From an uncultured Eubacteriales bacterium (GTDB taxonomy: Bacteria; Bacillota; Clostridia; UBA1381): a stretch of 52,571 nucleotides of DNA. The stretch covers positions 1 to 52,571 of the forward strand of contig CAJKHT010000008.1 in assembly GCA_905199755.1 (NCBI GenBank), given 5' to 3'. The notes beneath the pieces are model-generated. The model was given only the letters and a program-made list of their open reading frames with translations. It did no database searches and was not told the origin of the DNA. Shown here piece by piece: positions 41,590-50,923 of the stretch. Position numbers and translations under genes: made by a program. Position 1 is the first letter of the stretch; each line of letters opens with the position of its first letter.

Positions 41590-44439
41590 ATGAGTATGAA
41601 AAAAATTACGGCATTTCTGCTTTGTGCGGTAATGTCGCTGTCATCGGCAGTTCCGATATTTGCGGAGGAAATTACTGAGGAAGAACCTAAAAGCGTAGTG
41701 TTACATGAGGAATTTTCGGATTTCGGGGGCGGAATACCGTCGGGCTTTAAATCGGGTGCGGCAAATCTTACTGCCGAGGACGGCGCCGTACACATCGGCA
41801 AAGGGCAAAACCTTGTAAAGGAGCTTGACAATACGCTTTCCGGACGCGTCGGAATAAGCGCAAGGGTAAAATTTCATTATACTAACGGAGAGGGCTTTTT
41901 GTTCACCGTAAGCGACGGAAAAAACGAATACAAGGGTGTTCAGGCAACGCCGAAAGGAAATGTGCGCATATTCAACGGCAAAAAAGACTGGGCGGCGGAT
42001 ACCGCAGAGCCGTATAAAGCACAGCAATGGTATGATTTAAGGGTTTTGTATGATTTGACCGGACAGACGGTATCGCTCTATATTGACGGCAGGGCAATAA
42101 TAGAAGACCTGCGGACCGCAATGCAGCTTGATGAAATTAATTCGGTAGCGTTCAAGTGTACATCGGGCGGCATGGACATAGATAACGTGGAAATTGCGTC
42201 TTACGGCAACGGAATATCGGAGGTTTATACATACAACGATACTTTTCTTATGGCAGAGTCGTCAAAGGCAAAATACAAGGATAATATAATGCAGCTTTCA
42301 ATGCTTGATCCGTCGGTAAAGTGCTTTGAAAGGGACGGAGCGTTTTATGTGCCGTTAAGCTTTCTGCTTGAAGCATATGAGATAAGCTCAACCTTGAACA
42401 CACAGGATAAGAGCGTTGTATTCAACGTAAATGATGATAAGTACCGCATATATGAAAGCGGAAGCACGTACATGAAAAACAGCGGTGAATGCCGTGCAAA
42501 ATATGACACTGTCTCGATAAACGGTGTGCTGTATATTCCTGTTGAAACGGCAAAGACGATTTTCGGCAAGTCTGTACTGTATTCGGGGAAAATTGCTGTT
42601 TTGAGCGACAGCGCCGCAGCTTTGTCAAAGTATGCGGGAGTGATTAAAAATGCGGAGATTCAGCTCAGCGGCAGCGGCGAAAGTGCAAAAGAGGATATGC
42701 TTGATTTCAGTAAGGCGGAAAGCATATTCCCTGATGATATATTAAACAAGCTGACGCTTTCGGGAAACGGCGTTGAAAAAGAGCTGGTTGAAGTAAATGA
42801 TGAAAATGTAAGCTTTAAACAGGCATTGGCAATCGAAACGCTGACCACTCCCCAAAACTACTGGGACAGCAAGATATATTATAACGTAGACGATAAGGAT
42901 ATAAGCAGAGGCGATATATGCCTTATAAGCTTTTATGCACGGACAATAAGCTCTGCCGACGAAAGTACAAACGCACAGACGGAGGTCATTTTTGAGCAGC
43001 AGGCTTCCCCGTGGGGAAAGCTTGCGGTATCGGCAATGGCAATGGACGGTCGATGGCGCAAATATTATACATCATTTATATCGACATCGGAATGTCCGGC
43101 AGGAACGGAGCAGTTTAATCTTCGTCTCGGCTATAAGCCGCAGCGGTTTGAGATTGCTGATGTAAAGATGTATAATTTCAAGAATAATTATAAGATCAGT
43201 GATATGCCCATAACTGCATTGCAGTATGACGGAATTGAAGACGATGCGCAGTGGAGAAAGGACGCTGTTTCAAATATTGCGAAAAACAGGATAAGCAAGC
43301 TTGATGTAAGCGTTGTTGACGAAAACGGAAATCCCGTGTCGGGTGCAAGGGTGAACGTAAAGGAAACAAAGGCGGATTTCAGATGGGGAACCTCCGTAAG
43401 TCAGTGGCTGGTGACGGGACAAAACAACCTTTCTACGGAAAAGAGCAAAAGGGACGTTGAAATGTATCGGAAAACGCTGCTTGATTACTTTAATCTTGCG
43501 GTGCCGGAAAATGCGCTTAAATGGACGCTGTGGGAGGACGGCAGAAAAGAAAACAGCCGTATGTGTGTGAATTGGCTGAAGGATCATGGTATTGAAGTAA
43601 AGGGTCATGCACTGTACTGGGATAATTCCACTTATTCACCGCAGAAGTACAGGGCGCTTGAGTACAGCGATCCTGCAGCATACAATGAAATTGTATTGCA
43701 GCATATAAAGGATATGGCGGGAGAATTCAAAGATGAGATAAAGCTCTGGGACGGACTTAACGAGTGTACGTTAAACAGATGCATACTGGATCAGCTCGGA
43801 GAGGGTGTGATTAAGGAATGGTTTGCTGCGGCAAAAGAAGCAAATCCCGATTCCGAGGTATACATAAACGAAGCGTCGCTTGTAGGTGTGGAAAACGACC
43901 AGCAAAGAGCTTTTTCGAGAATACTTCAGGATATGGTGAAAAATAACGTTGATTTTGACGGTGTAGGCTTGCAGGGACATTTCGGCTCGGCAGCGGCCGG
44001 ACCGGAAGCATTTTTAAAGCAGCTTGAGCATTTTGCGAATGTAAGCGGCGGCAAAAGACTTATGGTAACGGAATACGATATGATTTCGCCCGACGAGGCA
44101 ATTCAGTCCGATTTCTTAAGAGATTTAATGCTTGTCTGCTATTCAAATGCAAATACCGACGGATTTATCATGTGGGGACACTGGGATTCGGATCACTGGC
44201 GCAGAAATGCACCGACCTTCCGTGCGGACTGGTCAATAAAGCCTGCCGGGCAGACGTGGTACAGATTATCAAAATATGTCTGGAATACGAATGTGGAGGG
44301 CAGGTCGGATAACAGCGGAGCCTACAGTACCGACGCATATCACGGCGAATATGAAATAACCGCCGAAAAGGACGGAAAAACAGGAAAAGCAACGGCAAAA
44401 ATTACAGAGGACGGAAAAATAACGGTAACATTGAAATAA
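41590..44439 (+). CDS. Second multidomain secreted GH10 xylanase-like enzyme
   Basis: A 949-residue exported enzyme: signal peptide (1-25), LamG-like module (about 35-215), stalk-like domain (about 225-350), CBM-like beta-sandwich (about 400-535), GH10 (about 555-910) and a short Ig-like end. Catalytic residues are intact: PENALKW, KGHALYW, acid/base Glu725 in WDGLNE, LQGHF, nucleophile Glu828 in VTEYD, and the WGHWDSDHWRR segment also seen in the first enzyme. As there, the His after GHxLxW is Asp. Domain order differs from the first enzyme: the LamG module is N-terminal. GTGAGG precedes the ATG at 41590; ATG at 41596 is possible. Confidence 0.9.
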   Translation: MSMKKITAFLLCAVMSLSSAVPIFAEEITEEEPKSVVLHEEFSDFGGGIPSGFKSGAANLTAEDGAVHIGKGQNLVKELDNTLSGRVGISARVKFHYTNGEGFLFTVSDGKNEYKGVQATPKGNVRIFNGKKDWAADTAEPYKAQQWYDLRVLYDLTGQTVSLYIDGRAIIEDLRTAMQLDEINSVAFKCTSGGMDIDNVEIASYGNGISEVYTYNDTFLMAESSKAKYKDNIMQLSMLDPSVKCFERDGAFYVPLSFLLEAYEISSTLNTQDKSVVFNVNDDKYRIYESGSTYMKNSGECRAKYDTVSINGVLYIPVETAKTIFGKSVLYSGKIAVLSDSAAALSKYAGVIKNAEIQLSGSGESAKEDMLDFSKAESIFPDDILNKLTLSGNGVEKELVEVNDENVSFKQALAIETLTTPQNYWDSKIYYNVDDKDISRGDICLISFYARTISSADESTNAQTEVIFEQQASPWGKLAVSAMAMDGRWRKYYTSFISTSECPAGTEQFNLRLGYKPQRFEIADVKMYNFKNNYKISDMPITALQYDGIEDDAQWRKDAVSNIAKNRISKLDVSVVDENGNPVSGARVNVKETKADFRWGTSVSQWLVTGQNNLSTEKSKRDVEMYRKTLLDYFNLAVPENALKWTLWEDGRKENSRMCVNWLKDHGIEVKGHALYWDNSTYSPQKYRALEYSDPAAYNEIVLQHIKDMAGEFKDEIKLWDGLNECTLNRCILDQLGEGVIKEWFAAAKEANPDSEVYINEASLVGVENDQQRAFSRILQDMVKNNVDFDGVGLQGHFGSAAAGPEAFLKQLEHFANVSGGKRLMVTEYDMISPDEAIQSDFLRDLMLVCYSNANTDGFIMWGHWDSDHWRRNAPTFRADWSIKPAGQTWYRLSKYVWNTNVEGRSDNSGAYSTDAYHGEYEITAEKDGKTGKATAKITEDGKITVTLK

Positions 44440-44456
44440 AGAAAGAAGGTTATGAA

Positions 44457-45974
44457 ATGAAGAAAAGAATTTTAGCGGCGGCAGCACTGGTTATGGCGGC
44501 GGCATTTGCGGTATCGGGCTGCGGAAAGGAAAGCGGCACAAAGGAAAAGCTTTCGGTAAGCATTTTTGACAGAGGAACGGTACCTGCAGCCGAGGGCAGC
44601 TATGAAGAAAACAGATGGACAAAATGGATAAACGAAAATTCGGATTTTGAAATCACATGGGTGCCGGTTCCGAGAAACGAAGTCCGCCAGAAATTCAATA
44701 TGCTGATTGCGGCAGGCGACGCTCCCGACCTTATGTGGGACTATGACAGAGATTATATTGCTCAGCTTGTCGCACAGGACGCTATAATGCCGATAGACGA
44801 TATACTGGAAAATAACAGTACGGTATACAAAAAATACCTTGAGGAGCATCCCGAGCTTAAGCCGTATATCACATTTGATAAAAAGACATATGCGGTATCG
44901 TCAAAGCGTGCGAACACGGCAAATTTCGGCGTATGGATAAGACAGGACTGGCTGGATAAGCTGGGACTCAAAACCCCTAAAACAGATGAAGAGCTTTTGA
45001 ATGTTGCAAGAGCCTTCCGTGACGGCGATCCGGACGGCAACGGAGTAAAGGACACAATTCCGTTTGCATTGAGCGGAAATGACCTTATAGCGAATTTCTT
45101 TAAAACGTCGAAAAACTCGTGGTATATAAAGGACGGAAAAATGGTTTACGGCTGTCTTATGGACAACTATAAGGATATGCTGCAATTCCGTCAGACCGCA
45201 TATAAGGAGGGACTTATAGATCCCGAATTTATCACCGATACCAACAATCAGCGTCAGCAGCAGCTTGTGACTACGGGCAAGGCGGGAATATACCTTGCAG
45301 CATGGGACATTCAGAATATTTATACCACGCTTATTCAGAACGATCCCAACGCAAAGCTTGTACCGCTTGAAGCAATTTCGACAAAGTACGGTCAGTCGGG
45401 ATATTACCAGGAGCCGCCGGCAAACAGATATGTTGTGTTCAACAAGAATATCAAAAATCCCGAAGCTGCAATGAAATTCCTTGACTGGATGCTTGATAAG
45501 GGCTGGTTTACAATAACAAACGGTATAGAAAATGAAAACTTCAGGTATGAGGACGGAATACCGTTTCCCATTGATGCGGAAAAGAATAAGAGCGAGCTGA
45601 ACTATGCAAACGAATATGCGGTTGTTTCTCAGGAGGTTATATATGCCGATAAGTTTGAGGAGCGCGAAACGGGCAGTCAGTACGACAAGCAGTATGCAAA
45701 GATTAAAAAAGATGCGCTTGATACGGCAATTATGCACCCGTATGTACGTGATATTCCGTACAATCCGTCATTTGCGGAATTCAGCAGCCTGCAATCGGAG
45801 CTGGATCCGTTAATTGATACCATAGTTACAAATGTGACAATAGGCAAGGACGGAATGACTCCGGAGGCAGCGGCGGAAAGAATAAAGAATGAATATGAAC
45901 GCCGCGGCGGCGACCATGTGCAGGAGCTTGCGCAGCAGTGGTATGAGGAAAATAAGGCTTCGTTTAATGATTAA
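44457..45974 (+). CDS. Sugar-binding lipoprotein of the ABC importer
   Basis: Extracellular solute-binding protein (505 aa) with a lipoprotein signal: the AVSGC lipobox puts the lipid on Cys22. The mature protein shows family 1-type features (GDAPDLMWDYDRDYIAQLV, FGVWIRQDWLDKLGLKTPKT, FRDGDPDGNGVKDTIPF), with the calcium-site-like DGDPDGNGVKD loop near residue 197. This subgroup (LplA-like) binds oligosaccharides for LplB/LplC permeases. AAGAAGG lies just before the ATG. It is followed by the regulator and then the second permease. Confidence 0.93.
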   Translation: MKKRILAAAALVMAAAFAVSGCGKESGTKEKLSVSIFDRGTVPAAEGSYEENRWTKWINENSDFEITWVPVPRNEVRQKFNMLIAAGDAPDLMWDYDRDYIAQLVAQDAIMPIDDILENNSTVYKKYLEEHPELKPYITFDKKTYAVSSKRANTANFGVWIRQDWLDKLGLKTPKTDEELLNVARAFRDGDPDGNGVKDTIPFALSGNDLIANFFKTSKNSWYIKDGKMVYGCLMDNYKDMLQFRQTAYKEGLIDPEFITDTNNQRQQQLVTTGKAGIYLAAWDIQNIYTTLIQNDPNAKLVPLEAISTKYGQSGYYQEPPANRYVVFNKNIKNPEAAMKFLDWMLDKGWFTITNGIENENFRYEDGIPFPIDAEKNKSELNYANEYAVVSQEVIYADKFEERETGSQYDKQYAKIKKDALDTAIMHPYVRDIPYNPSFAEFSSLQSELDPLIDTIVTNVTIGKDGMTPEAAAERIKNEYERRGGDHVQELAQQWYEENKASFND

Positions 45975-45996
45975 AGAGAGGATTGTCTGATTTATT

Positions 45997-48261
45997 ATGA
46001 GAAGATGGATATTCCGGCTGAGACAAAGGAAAATATTTTTCAGACTGTTTATAGTTTATACAACGGTTCTTTTTGCACTGATTGTTCTGTCGATAACGTT
46101 AATAGGCAGAATATATCTCAATGCGCTTATGGACGAGACGGATAAAACATATCTGAGTACGCTGAACAATGCGAAAAGCGAGAGCGTGTCAAGCATAGAC
46201 AACGCTGATCGGGACGCAATTCAGCTTTTGAGCAATAATGCCGTAATATCCTTCTTTTCGGATTTTTATGACAATCCCACAGAGCAAAGAATCAGTCGCT
46301 ATAATGCAATAAATGAGCTTAAAAGCACACGCATCAATTCTCAGGTTATTGATACGCTGGCTCTTTATCCGTTAAACAAGGATTACATTATCACGGACAC
46401 GGCAGGCTACACGCGGCAGGAATATGCTTCGGTAAACAGTGCGTGCGAGGATATTATAAAGTGGGCGTCAGATAACGGTATCAAGAAATTTGCGGGGGTT
46501 ACGGGCGGAGGAAATACGGTTTATATAGTAAGAGCATATCCGACAAATACAACGGAAAAGAATATAACGGGATATTTGCTTATGGAGCTTAACAAAAACT
46601 ATATATACCGTCTGTTTAAGGAAAAATTGCCTGACGAGGCTGCAGGCTGTATTTTGAATGATGACGGCGGCATAATTGCAGGAAGCATCGGCAGCGATGT
46701 GAATATAAAAGAGTTTTTGACGGAGACCGAAAACAAAGCCGAAAAGGATATTTCGATTGACGGCAGAAACTTTGCCGTTTTCCGCGATAATGCGGGGATT
46801 GTGCCGTGGGAATATATAATGCTTTTAGACACGGAAACGCAGAATGCGGTAATGCGGACGCTGATTATTACAGCAATACTTATAGGAATGTGCATGTTTG
46901 TGTTCGGTGCGTTTGTGGTGTATTATGCGAGCAAGATTACCTGTAATCCGATTGATGAGTTTTTTGAACGTACAGCGAAAAAAATCCATGAAACGGGAAA
47001 GAGCGGCGGTCTTTCGCAGGGACGGTATTCCTATGAAACTATTGAGCTTATCATGAATAAAATTCTGATTGAGGATCAGAAAATGCGTGATGAAATAAGA
47101 CAAACAATACCGGCAAGAAAATGGAATCTTATGCTGAAAATACTTTCGGGAGAGGTTGAAGATTTTTCGGAGATTTCAGCTGCGGCAAAGCTGCTTGAAA
47201 TAAAGCTGTATGACGGCAGCTATGCGGTGATGATTGCGGAGCTTGCCGATAATGAGGATAGCGACGATTTTGCGATTTGCGCACCTATGCTTTGCAAGAG
47301 GATTGAATCCCAGGACGGCTGCATGGCGGTTGTTACGCTCGGAAACAGGATTGTAGCCTTTATGAGCAGTATTATGAGCGGTGATGAATTAATCGGTCAG
47401 ATACGCTCTCTTACGCTCAAATTGTCACAGACGGCAGAGGATATGTACGAAAAACGGGTGATAGCAGGTGTGAGCGAGGTGTTTTGCGAGTTGCCGAGGG
47501 CAAAGCAGGCATATGAGCAGGCTTTAAGATGTATTGACTTTGAGGCGGCGGCGTCCGACGGACTTATACTGTATCGGGATATAATGGAGTACAACGAGGA
47601 GGAATTTTTTGCGCTTGTAAAACGGGCTTCCAAAATCAGCGAGTCGATTAAAAACCGCGATGAAGCGGCGGCGGAAAGCTTTATAAATAATGTATTTGAG
47701 CTTATAAAAGCAAAGCATTTCCCGAAACGGCAAATCAGGTATATCGTCGATATTATACGCTATGAAATACTTGAAACCACAAAAGGCCTTGTAAGCATGC
47801 CGCAAGAGGATATAAGAAAAATATGCTCCGAGGAAACAGTATACAGCGGAGATATAAACAGGATACGCGCAGGAGTGCTGTCAGAGGTTGTAAGTGTTAT
47901 ACGGTATGTTAAGGATAAGGTGGACGATATGCCCTCCAATACAACAATACAGCGTATTGTTCAGTATATAAACGAGAACTACCGCAGCAGCGATATGTCG
48001 ATTACGGAGCTGAGCAAAAGCATGAATATAAGCTCTACCTATATCACAAACAGCTTTAAGAAATTTGAAGGCATGAGCTTTTACGAATATCTGACTCAGC
48101 TGAGAATGAACGAAGCGGGACGGCTTCTTTTGCAGAGCGGAAAAAAGATATATGAAGTGGCGGAGGAGGTAGGATATACCAGCTCGCAGAGCTTTATAAG
48201 AGCATTTAAGAAATATTACGGCGTCACACCCGAGAAATTCCGTCTTAATAAGGGTGAATAG
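45997..48261 (+). CDS. Membrane-bound AraC-family sensor-regulator (YesN-like)
   Basis: A 754-residue regulator that combines sensing and DNA binding. TM1 (about 19-38) and TM2 (about 290-312) enclose an extracellular Cache-like sensor domain (about 40-285). A linker and middle domain (about 370-600) are followed by an AraC helix-turn-helix pair at the C-terminus (about 655-752), with SSTYITNSFKKFEG and the AraC signature VGYTSSQSFIRAFKKYYG. The same design occurs in Bacillota operons for pectin, arabinan and xylan oligosaccharides. GAGAGGA precedes the start. By position it probably activates the promoter at 28748. Confidence 0.9.
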   Translation: MRRWIFRLRQRKIFFRLFIVYTTVLFALIVLSITLIGRIYLNALMDETDKTYLSTLNNAKSESVSSIDNADRDAIQLLSNNAVISFFSDFYDNPTEQRISRYNAINELKSTRINSQVIDTLALYPLNKDYIITDTAGYTRQEYASVNSACEDIIKWASDNGIKKFAGVTGGGNTVYIVRAYPTNTTEKNITGYLLMELNKNYIYRLFKEKLPDEAAGCILNDDGGIIAGSIGSDVNIKEFLTETENKAEKDISIDGRNFAVFRDNAGIVPWEYIMLLDTETQNAVMRTLIITAILIGMCMFVFGAFVVYYASKITCNPIDEFFERTAKKIHETGKSGGLSQGRYSYETIELIMNKILIEDQKMRDEIRQTIPARKWNLMLKILSGEVEDFSEISAAAKLLEIKLYDGSYAVMIAELADNEDSDDFAICAPMLCKRIESQDGCMAVVTLGNRIVAFMSSIMSGDELIGQIRSLTLKLSQTAEDMYEKRVIAGVSEVFCELPRAKQAYEQALRCIDFEAAASDGLILYRDIMEYNEEEFFALVKRASKISESIKNRDEAAAESFINNVFELIKAKHFPKRQIRYIVDIIRYEILETTKGLVSMPQEDIRKICSEETVYSGDINRIRAGVLSEVVSVIRYVKDKVDDMPSNTTIQRIVQYINENYRSSDMSITELSKSMNISSTYITNSFKKFEGMSFYEYLTQLRMNEAGRLLLQSGKKIYEVAEEVGYTSSQSFIRAFKKYYGVTPEKFRLNKGE

Positions 48262-48287
48262 AAATGTGTGGCAGAAAGGAAACAAAA

Positions 48288-49175
48288 ATGAAAATGGGAT
48301 ATTCGGCTAAGGAAAGGTGCGTTTCGGTATTTTTGGGGATTTTCTTCCTTATATGCGCAGCGATAACCATTTTTCCGGTATTGTCCGTTGTGGCTCAGTC
48401 GTTGAGCAGCAGCAGGGCGTTAAGTACGGGTGAGGTGGGATTGCTGCCTGTTGAAACAACGCTTGACGCATATAAAAATCTTGTCAGGGACGGTCAGATT
48501 TTCCGTTCAATTTACAATACCGTTATAATCACTGTAGTGGGTGTGGTTTTAAATATGCTGTTTACGATATGTGCGGCATATCCGCTGTCAAAAAAGAATC
48601 TTGACGGCAGCAAGGTAATTCTTATGCTTATTACATTTACAATGATGTTTAACGGAGGAATGATACCTACATTTATTCTTGTAAAAAAGCTTCATCTTAT
48701 AAATACCTATTCATCGCTCTGGTGTCTGGGACTTATAAGCACTTATAACATGTTTGTTATGCGGACGTTTTTCGAGGGTATTCCGGCAAGTCTGGAGGAA
48801 TCGGCAGCGATTGACGGCGCAAACGATATTGTTATACTTATAAAGATTGTTTTGCCTATTTCAATGCCCGTTATTGCAACGCTTACCTTGTTTTATGCCG
48901 TAGGCTGGTGGAATACATACTTTAATGCGGTTATTTATATAAGCAGCAGTGCAAAGGCTCCTCTGATGGTTAAGCTGAAGCAGATGATTGATAACGTTTC
49001 GCAGGAGCTTCTCGCAACAACATCGGGAAGCGAGGGGGTACGTTCGGATCAGATAACTCCGCAGGGAATGCAGGCTGCGGCGATAATCACATCGACAATA
49101 CCGATTTTGTGCGTATATCCGTTCCTGCAAAAATATTTTGTAAAGGGCGTAATGATAGGCTCTATAAAGGGATGA
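48288..49175 (+). CDS. Sugar ABC transporter permease (LplC/YtcP type)
   Basis: A 295-residue inner-membrane subunit with six predicted helices. The EAA loop is EESAAIDGANDIVILIKIVL (about residues 180-199). Start region RCVSVFLGIFFLICAAITIFP and C-terminal QKYFVKGVMIGSIKG are typical of the LplC family. AAAGGA precedes the ATG at 48288; an ATG eight codons earlier is possible. It pairs with the permease at 34795, from which it is separated by six genes. Confidence 0.94.
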   Translation: MKMGYSAKERCVSVFLGIFFLICAAITIFPVLSVVAQSLSSSRALSTGEVGLLPVETTLDAYKNLVRDGQIFRSIYNTVIITVVGVVLNMLFTICAAYPLSKKNLDGSKVILMLITFTMMFNGGMIPTFILVKKLHLINTYSSLWCLGLISTYNMFVMRTFFEGIPASLEESAAIDGANDIVILIKIVLPISMPVIATLTLFYAVGWWNTYFNAVIYISSSAKAPLMVKLKQMIDNVSQELLATTSGSEGVRSDQITPQGMQAAAIITSTIPILCVYPFLQKYFVKGVMIGSIKG

Positions 49176-49179
49176 TTAT

Positions 49180-50847
49180 ATGAAGAAACAAGTTATATAT
49201 GATGAAAAAGAAAGACTTGCGGCAGAGAAAGTCAGATCGCACGGATACCATACAAGGCTGAAGGACGGAACAGTGCATCCCTTCAGAGAAAGTATTGAAT
49301 ATGCGGTGCGGCTGTTTGACTGCGGCAAGGATATTGAAAGAGCGCTGAAAATCACGGAAAGAGTTATTGAAAAGCAGGAAAAGAATGAAAACAGCCCGTT
49401 TTTCGGACTGTGGTCATATTATCTTGAAGAACCGCTTGAAAAAATGTCTCCTCCGGATTTTAACTGGGCGGATTTTATAGGCAAGCAGCTGCTGGTGATT
49501 TACATTGATTATGCAAAATATCTCAGTGAAGCCTTAAAGGAGAAAATAAGGCAATCGCTTTTGGCTGCATGCAAATGTATTATGAAACGCAATGTACGCG
49601 TAGGATATACGAATGTTGCGGTTATGGACAGCTTTTTGTGTGCGGCGGCAGGTGAACTGCTTGAAAGCAAGGAATTGCTTGAATACGGAGTGCAAAAGCT
49701 CAGAAGGGTTCTTGAATTTACGCGTTCGGACGGAAATATAGGCGAATATAACAGCCCCGTATACACCATAGTTGCAATGGGGGATATAAACTGGCTGCTG
49801 CGATATGTCAAAAATGACGGTATACGAAAGGACGCCGAAATATTTTACGGCTATCTGTGGGAAAGCTTTGCCGTAAGCTATCACTTCAAAACAGGCGAGC
49901 TGAGCGGTCCGCAGTCAAGAAACTACACCGATTTTCTTACGGACGAGCAGAAAAGCATAATTCTATGTGCGGCTGGAATTGAAAAATATGAAGCCGATGT
50001 CCCCGAACGTGACAGACTGTATGTTCCCGATAAATTAAGGGATTATTTTACCAAACCGCACGAAAGCTATGAAATTACGCGGATTTCAAACGGTTCATGC
50101 TATCCGTGCTTTGCAAATACAAAGGTTGCGGCTTCGTATATTTGTGAAAAATTCGGCATGGGAAGCTTTAATCACGATGAGATGTGGAATCAGACCAGAC
50201 CGTTTCTCGGCTTTTTCGGAGATGAAGACAATAAGTTTGCTTTTAAAATACAGGTACTTCATGACGGATATGATTTTTCCGATGCGGAAATTCATACCGC
50301 GCAGTATTACGGCACGGCGGCAGGGATAGTGAATTTTGCATGCGACCGCGGTGATACGCATATATGCCTTGATTTCATACAGAACAAAACTATAACGGCA
50401 CGTGATTTAAGAGTGCGGTTTAAAATCAGCGGAAATACAAAAAAGCTTAAAACGGAAAATAACGGCAGTGAATTATGCGCGGAATATTGCGGAACGAGTT
50501 TGCGGTTTGCTTATGCGGAAGCCGTATTTGACGGTGAAAAGGTCAGGACGGAGCTTTTAAAAACGGATAATGAGCTGTGTTTTGATATGGTGCTGTACTG
50601 CGGAGAGGAAAGGGAAATTACGTTTGATTTTCCGTATGAAAAATACTGCGCCTTTGTGACTGATATAAACAATGATGAAAAGGCGGAGGCAAAATGCCGT
50701 GCTTCCGACGGAAGAATAAGGCTTGACTATAAAAACCTCAGTGTGGAAACACAGGCAAATTCCGTTCCGTTTACCATGCTTAACGTAAATGATAAAATTC
50801 TGATAGACGGAGCAGATATAGAGGAGCTGGCGGTGAATAAGCTTTAA
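49180..50847 (+). CDS. Cytoplasmic protein of unknown function, possible alpha/alpha-barrel glycan enzyme
   Basis: A 555-residue protein without a signal peptide. The N-terminal half (about 1-300) is helical with motifs such as SNAV-like TNVAVMDSFLCAAAGELLES and YNSPVYTIVAMGDINWLL, which suggests an alpha/alpha-toroid. The C-terminal half (about 310-555) is beta-rich with GSFNHDEMWNQTRPF and DFIQNKTITARDLRVRFK. This two-part plan recalls heparinase II/III-type lyases or family hydrolases with a beta-sandwich, but I see no diagnostic catalytic set. It may degrade the imported oligosaccharide. It lies only 4 nt after the permease and is the last gene of the set; no obvious terminator hairpin was found in the 27 nt before the next promoter. 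Confidence 0.7.
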   Translation: MKKQVIYDEKERLAAEKVRSHGYHTRLKDGTVHPFRESIEYAVRLFDCGKDIERALKITERVIEKQEKNENSPFFGLWSYYLEEPLEKMSPPDFNWADFIGKQLLVIYIDYAKYLSEALKEKIRQSLLAACKCIMKRNVRVGYTNVAVMDSFLCAAAGELLESKELLEYGVQKLRRVLEFTRSDGNIGEYNSPVYTIVAMGDINWLLRYVKNDGIRKDAEIFYGYLWESFAVSYHFKTGELSGPQSRNYTDFLTDEQKSIILCAAGIEKYEADVPERDRLYVPDKLRDYFTKPHESYEITRISNGSCYPCFANTKVAASYICEKFGMGSFNHDEMWNQTRPFLGFFGDEDNKFAFKIQVLHDGYDFSDAEIHTAQYYGTAAGIVNFACDRGDTHICLDFIQNKTITARDLRVRFKISGNTKKLKTENNGSELCAEYCGTSLRFAYAEAVFDGEKVRTELLKTDNELCFDMVLYCGEEREITFDFPYEKYCAFVTDINNDEKAEAKCRASDGRIRLDYKNLSVETQANSVPFTMLNVNDKILIDGADIEELAVNKL

Positions 50848-50874
50848 GGATAAATATTTTTTTTCCGTATGCCC

Positions 50875-50903
50875 TTGACTTATCCGGTAAATAAGTATAT
50901 CAT
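50875..50903 (+). promoter_or_regulatory. Promoter of the cupin-AraC regulator gene
   Basis: TTGACT (50875-50880), 17-nt spacer, TATCAT (50898-50903), then GAGGTGG before a GTG start codon. Confidence 0.7.
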
Positions 50904-50923
50904 ATTCGTATGAGGTGGTATAA

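Noticed and set aside
44901..45737. 278-codon frame antisense to the sugar-binding lipoprotein gene
   Set aside because: No start context or motif; the plus-strand gene is unambiguous.
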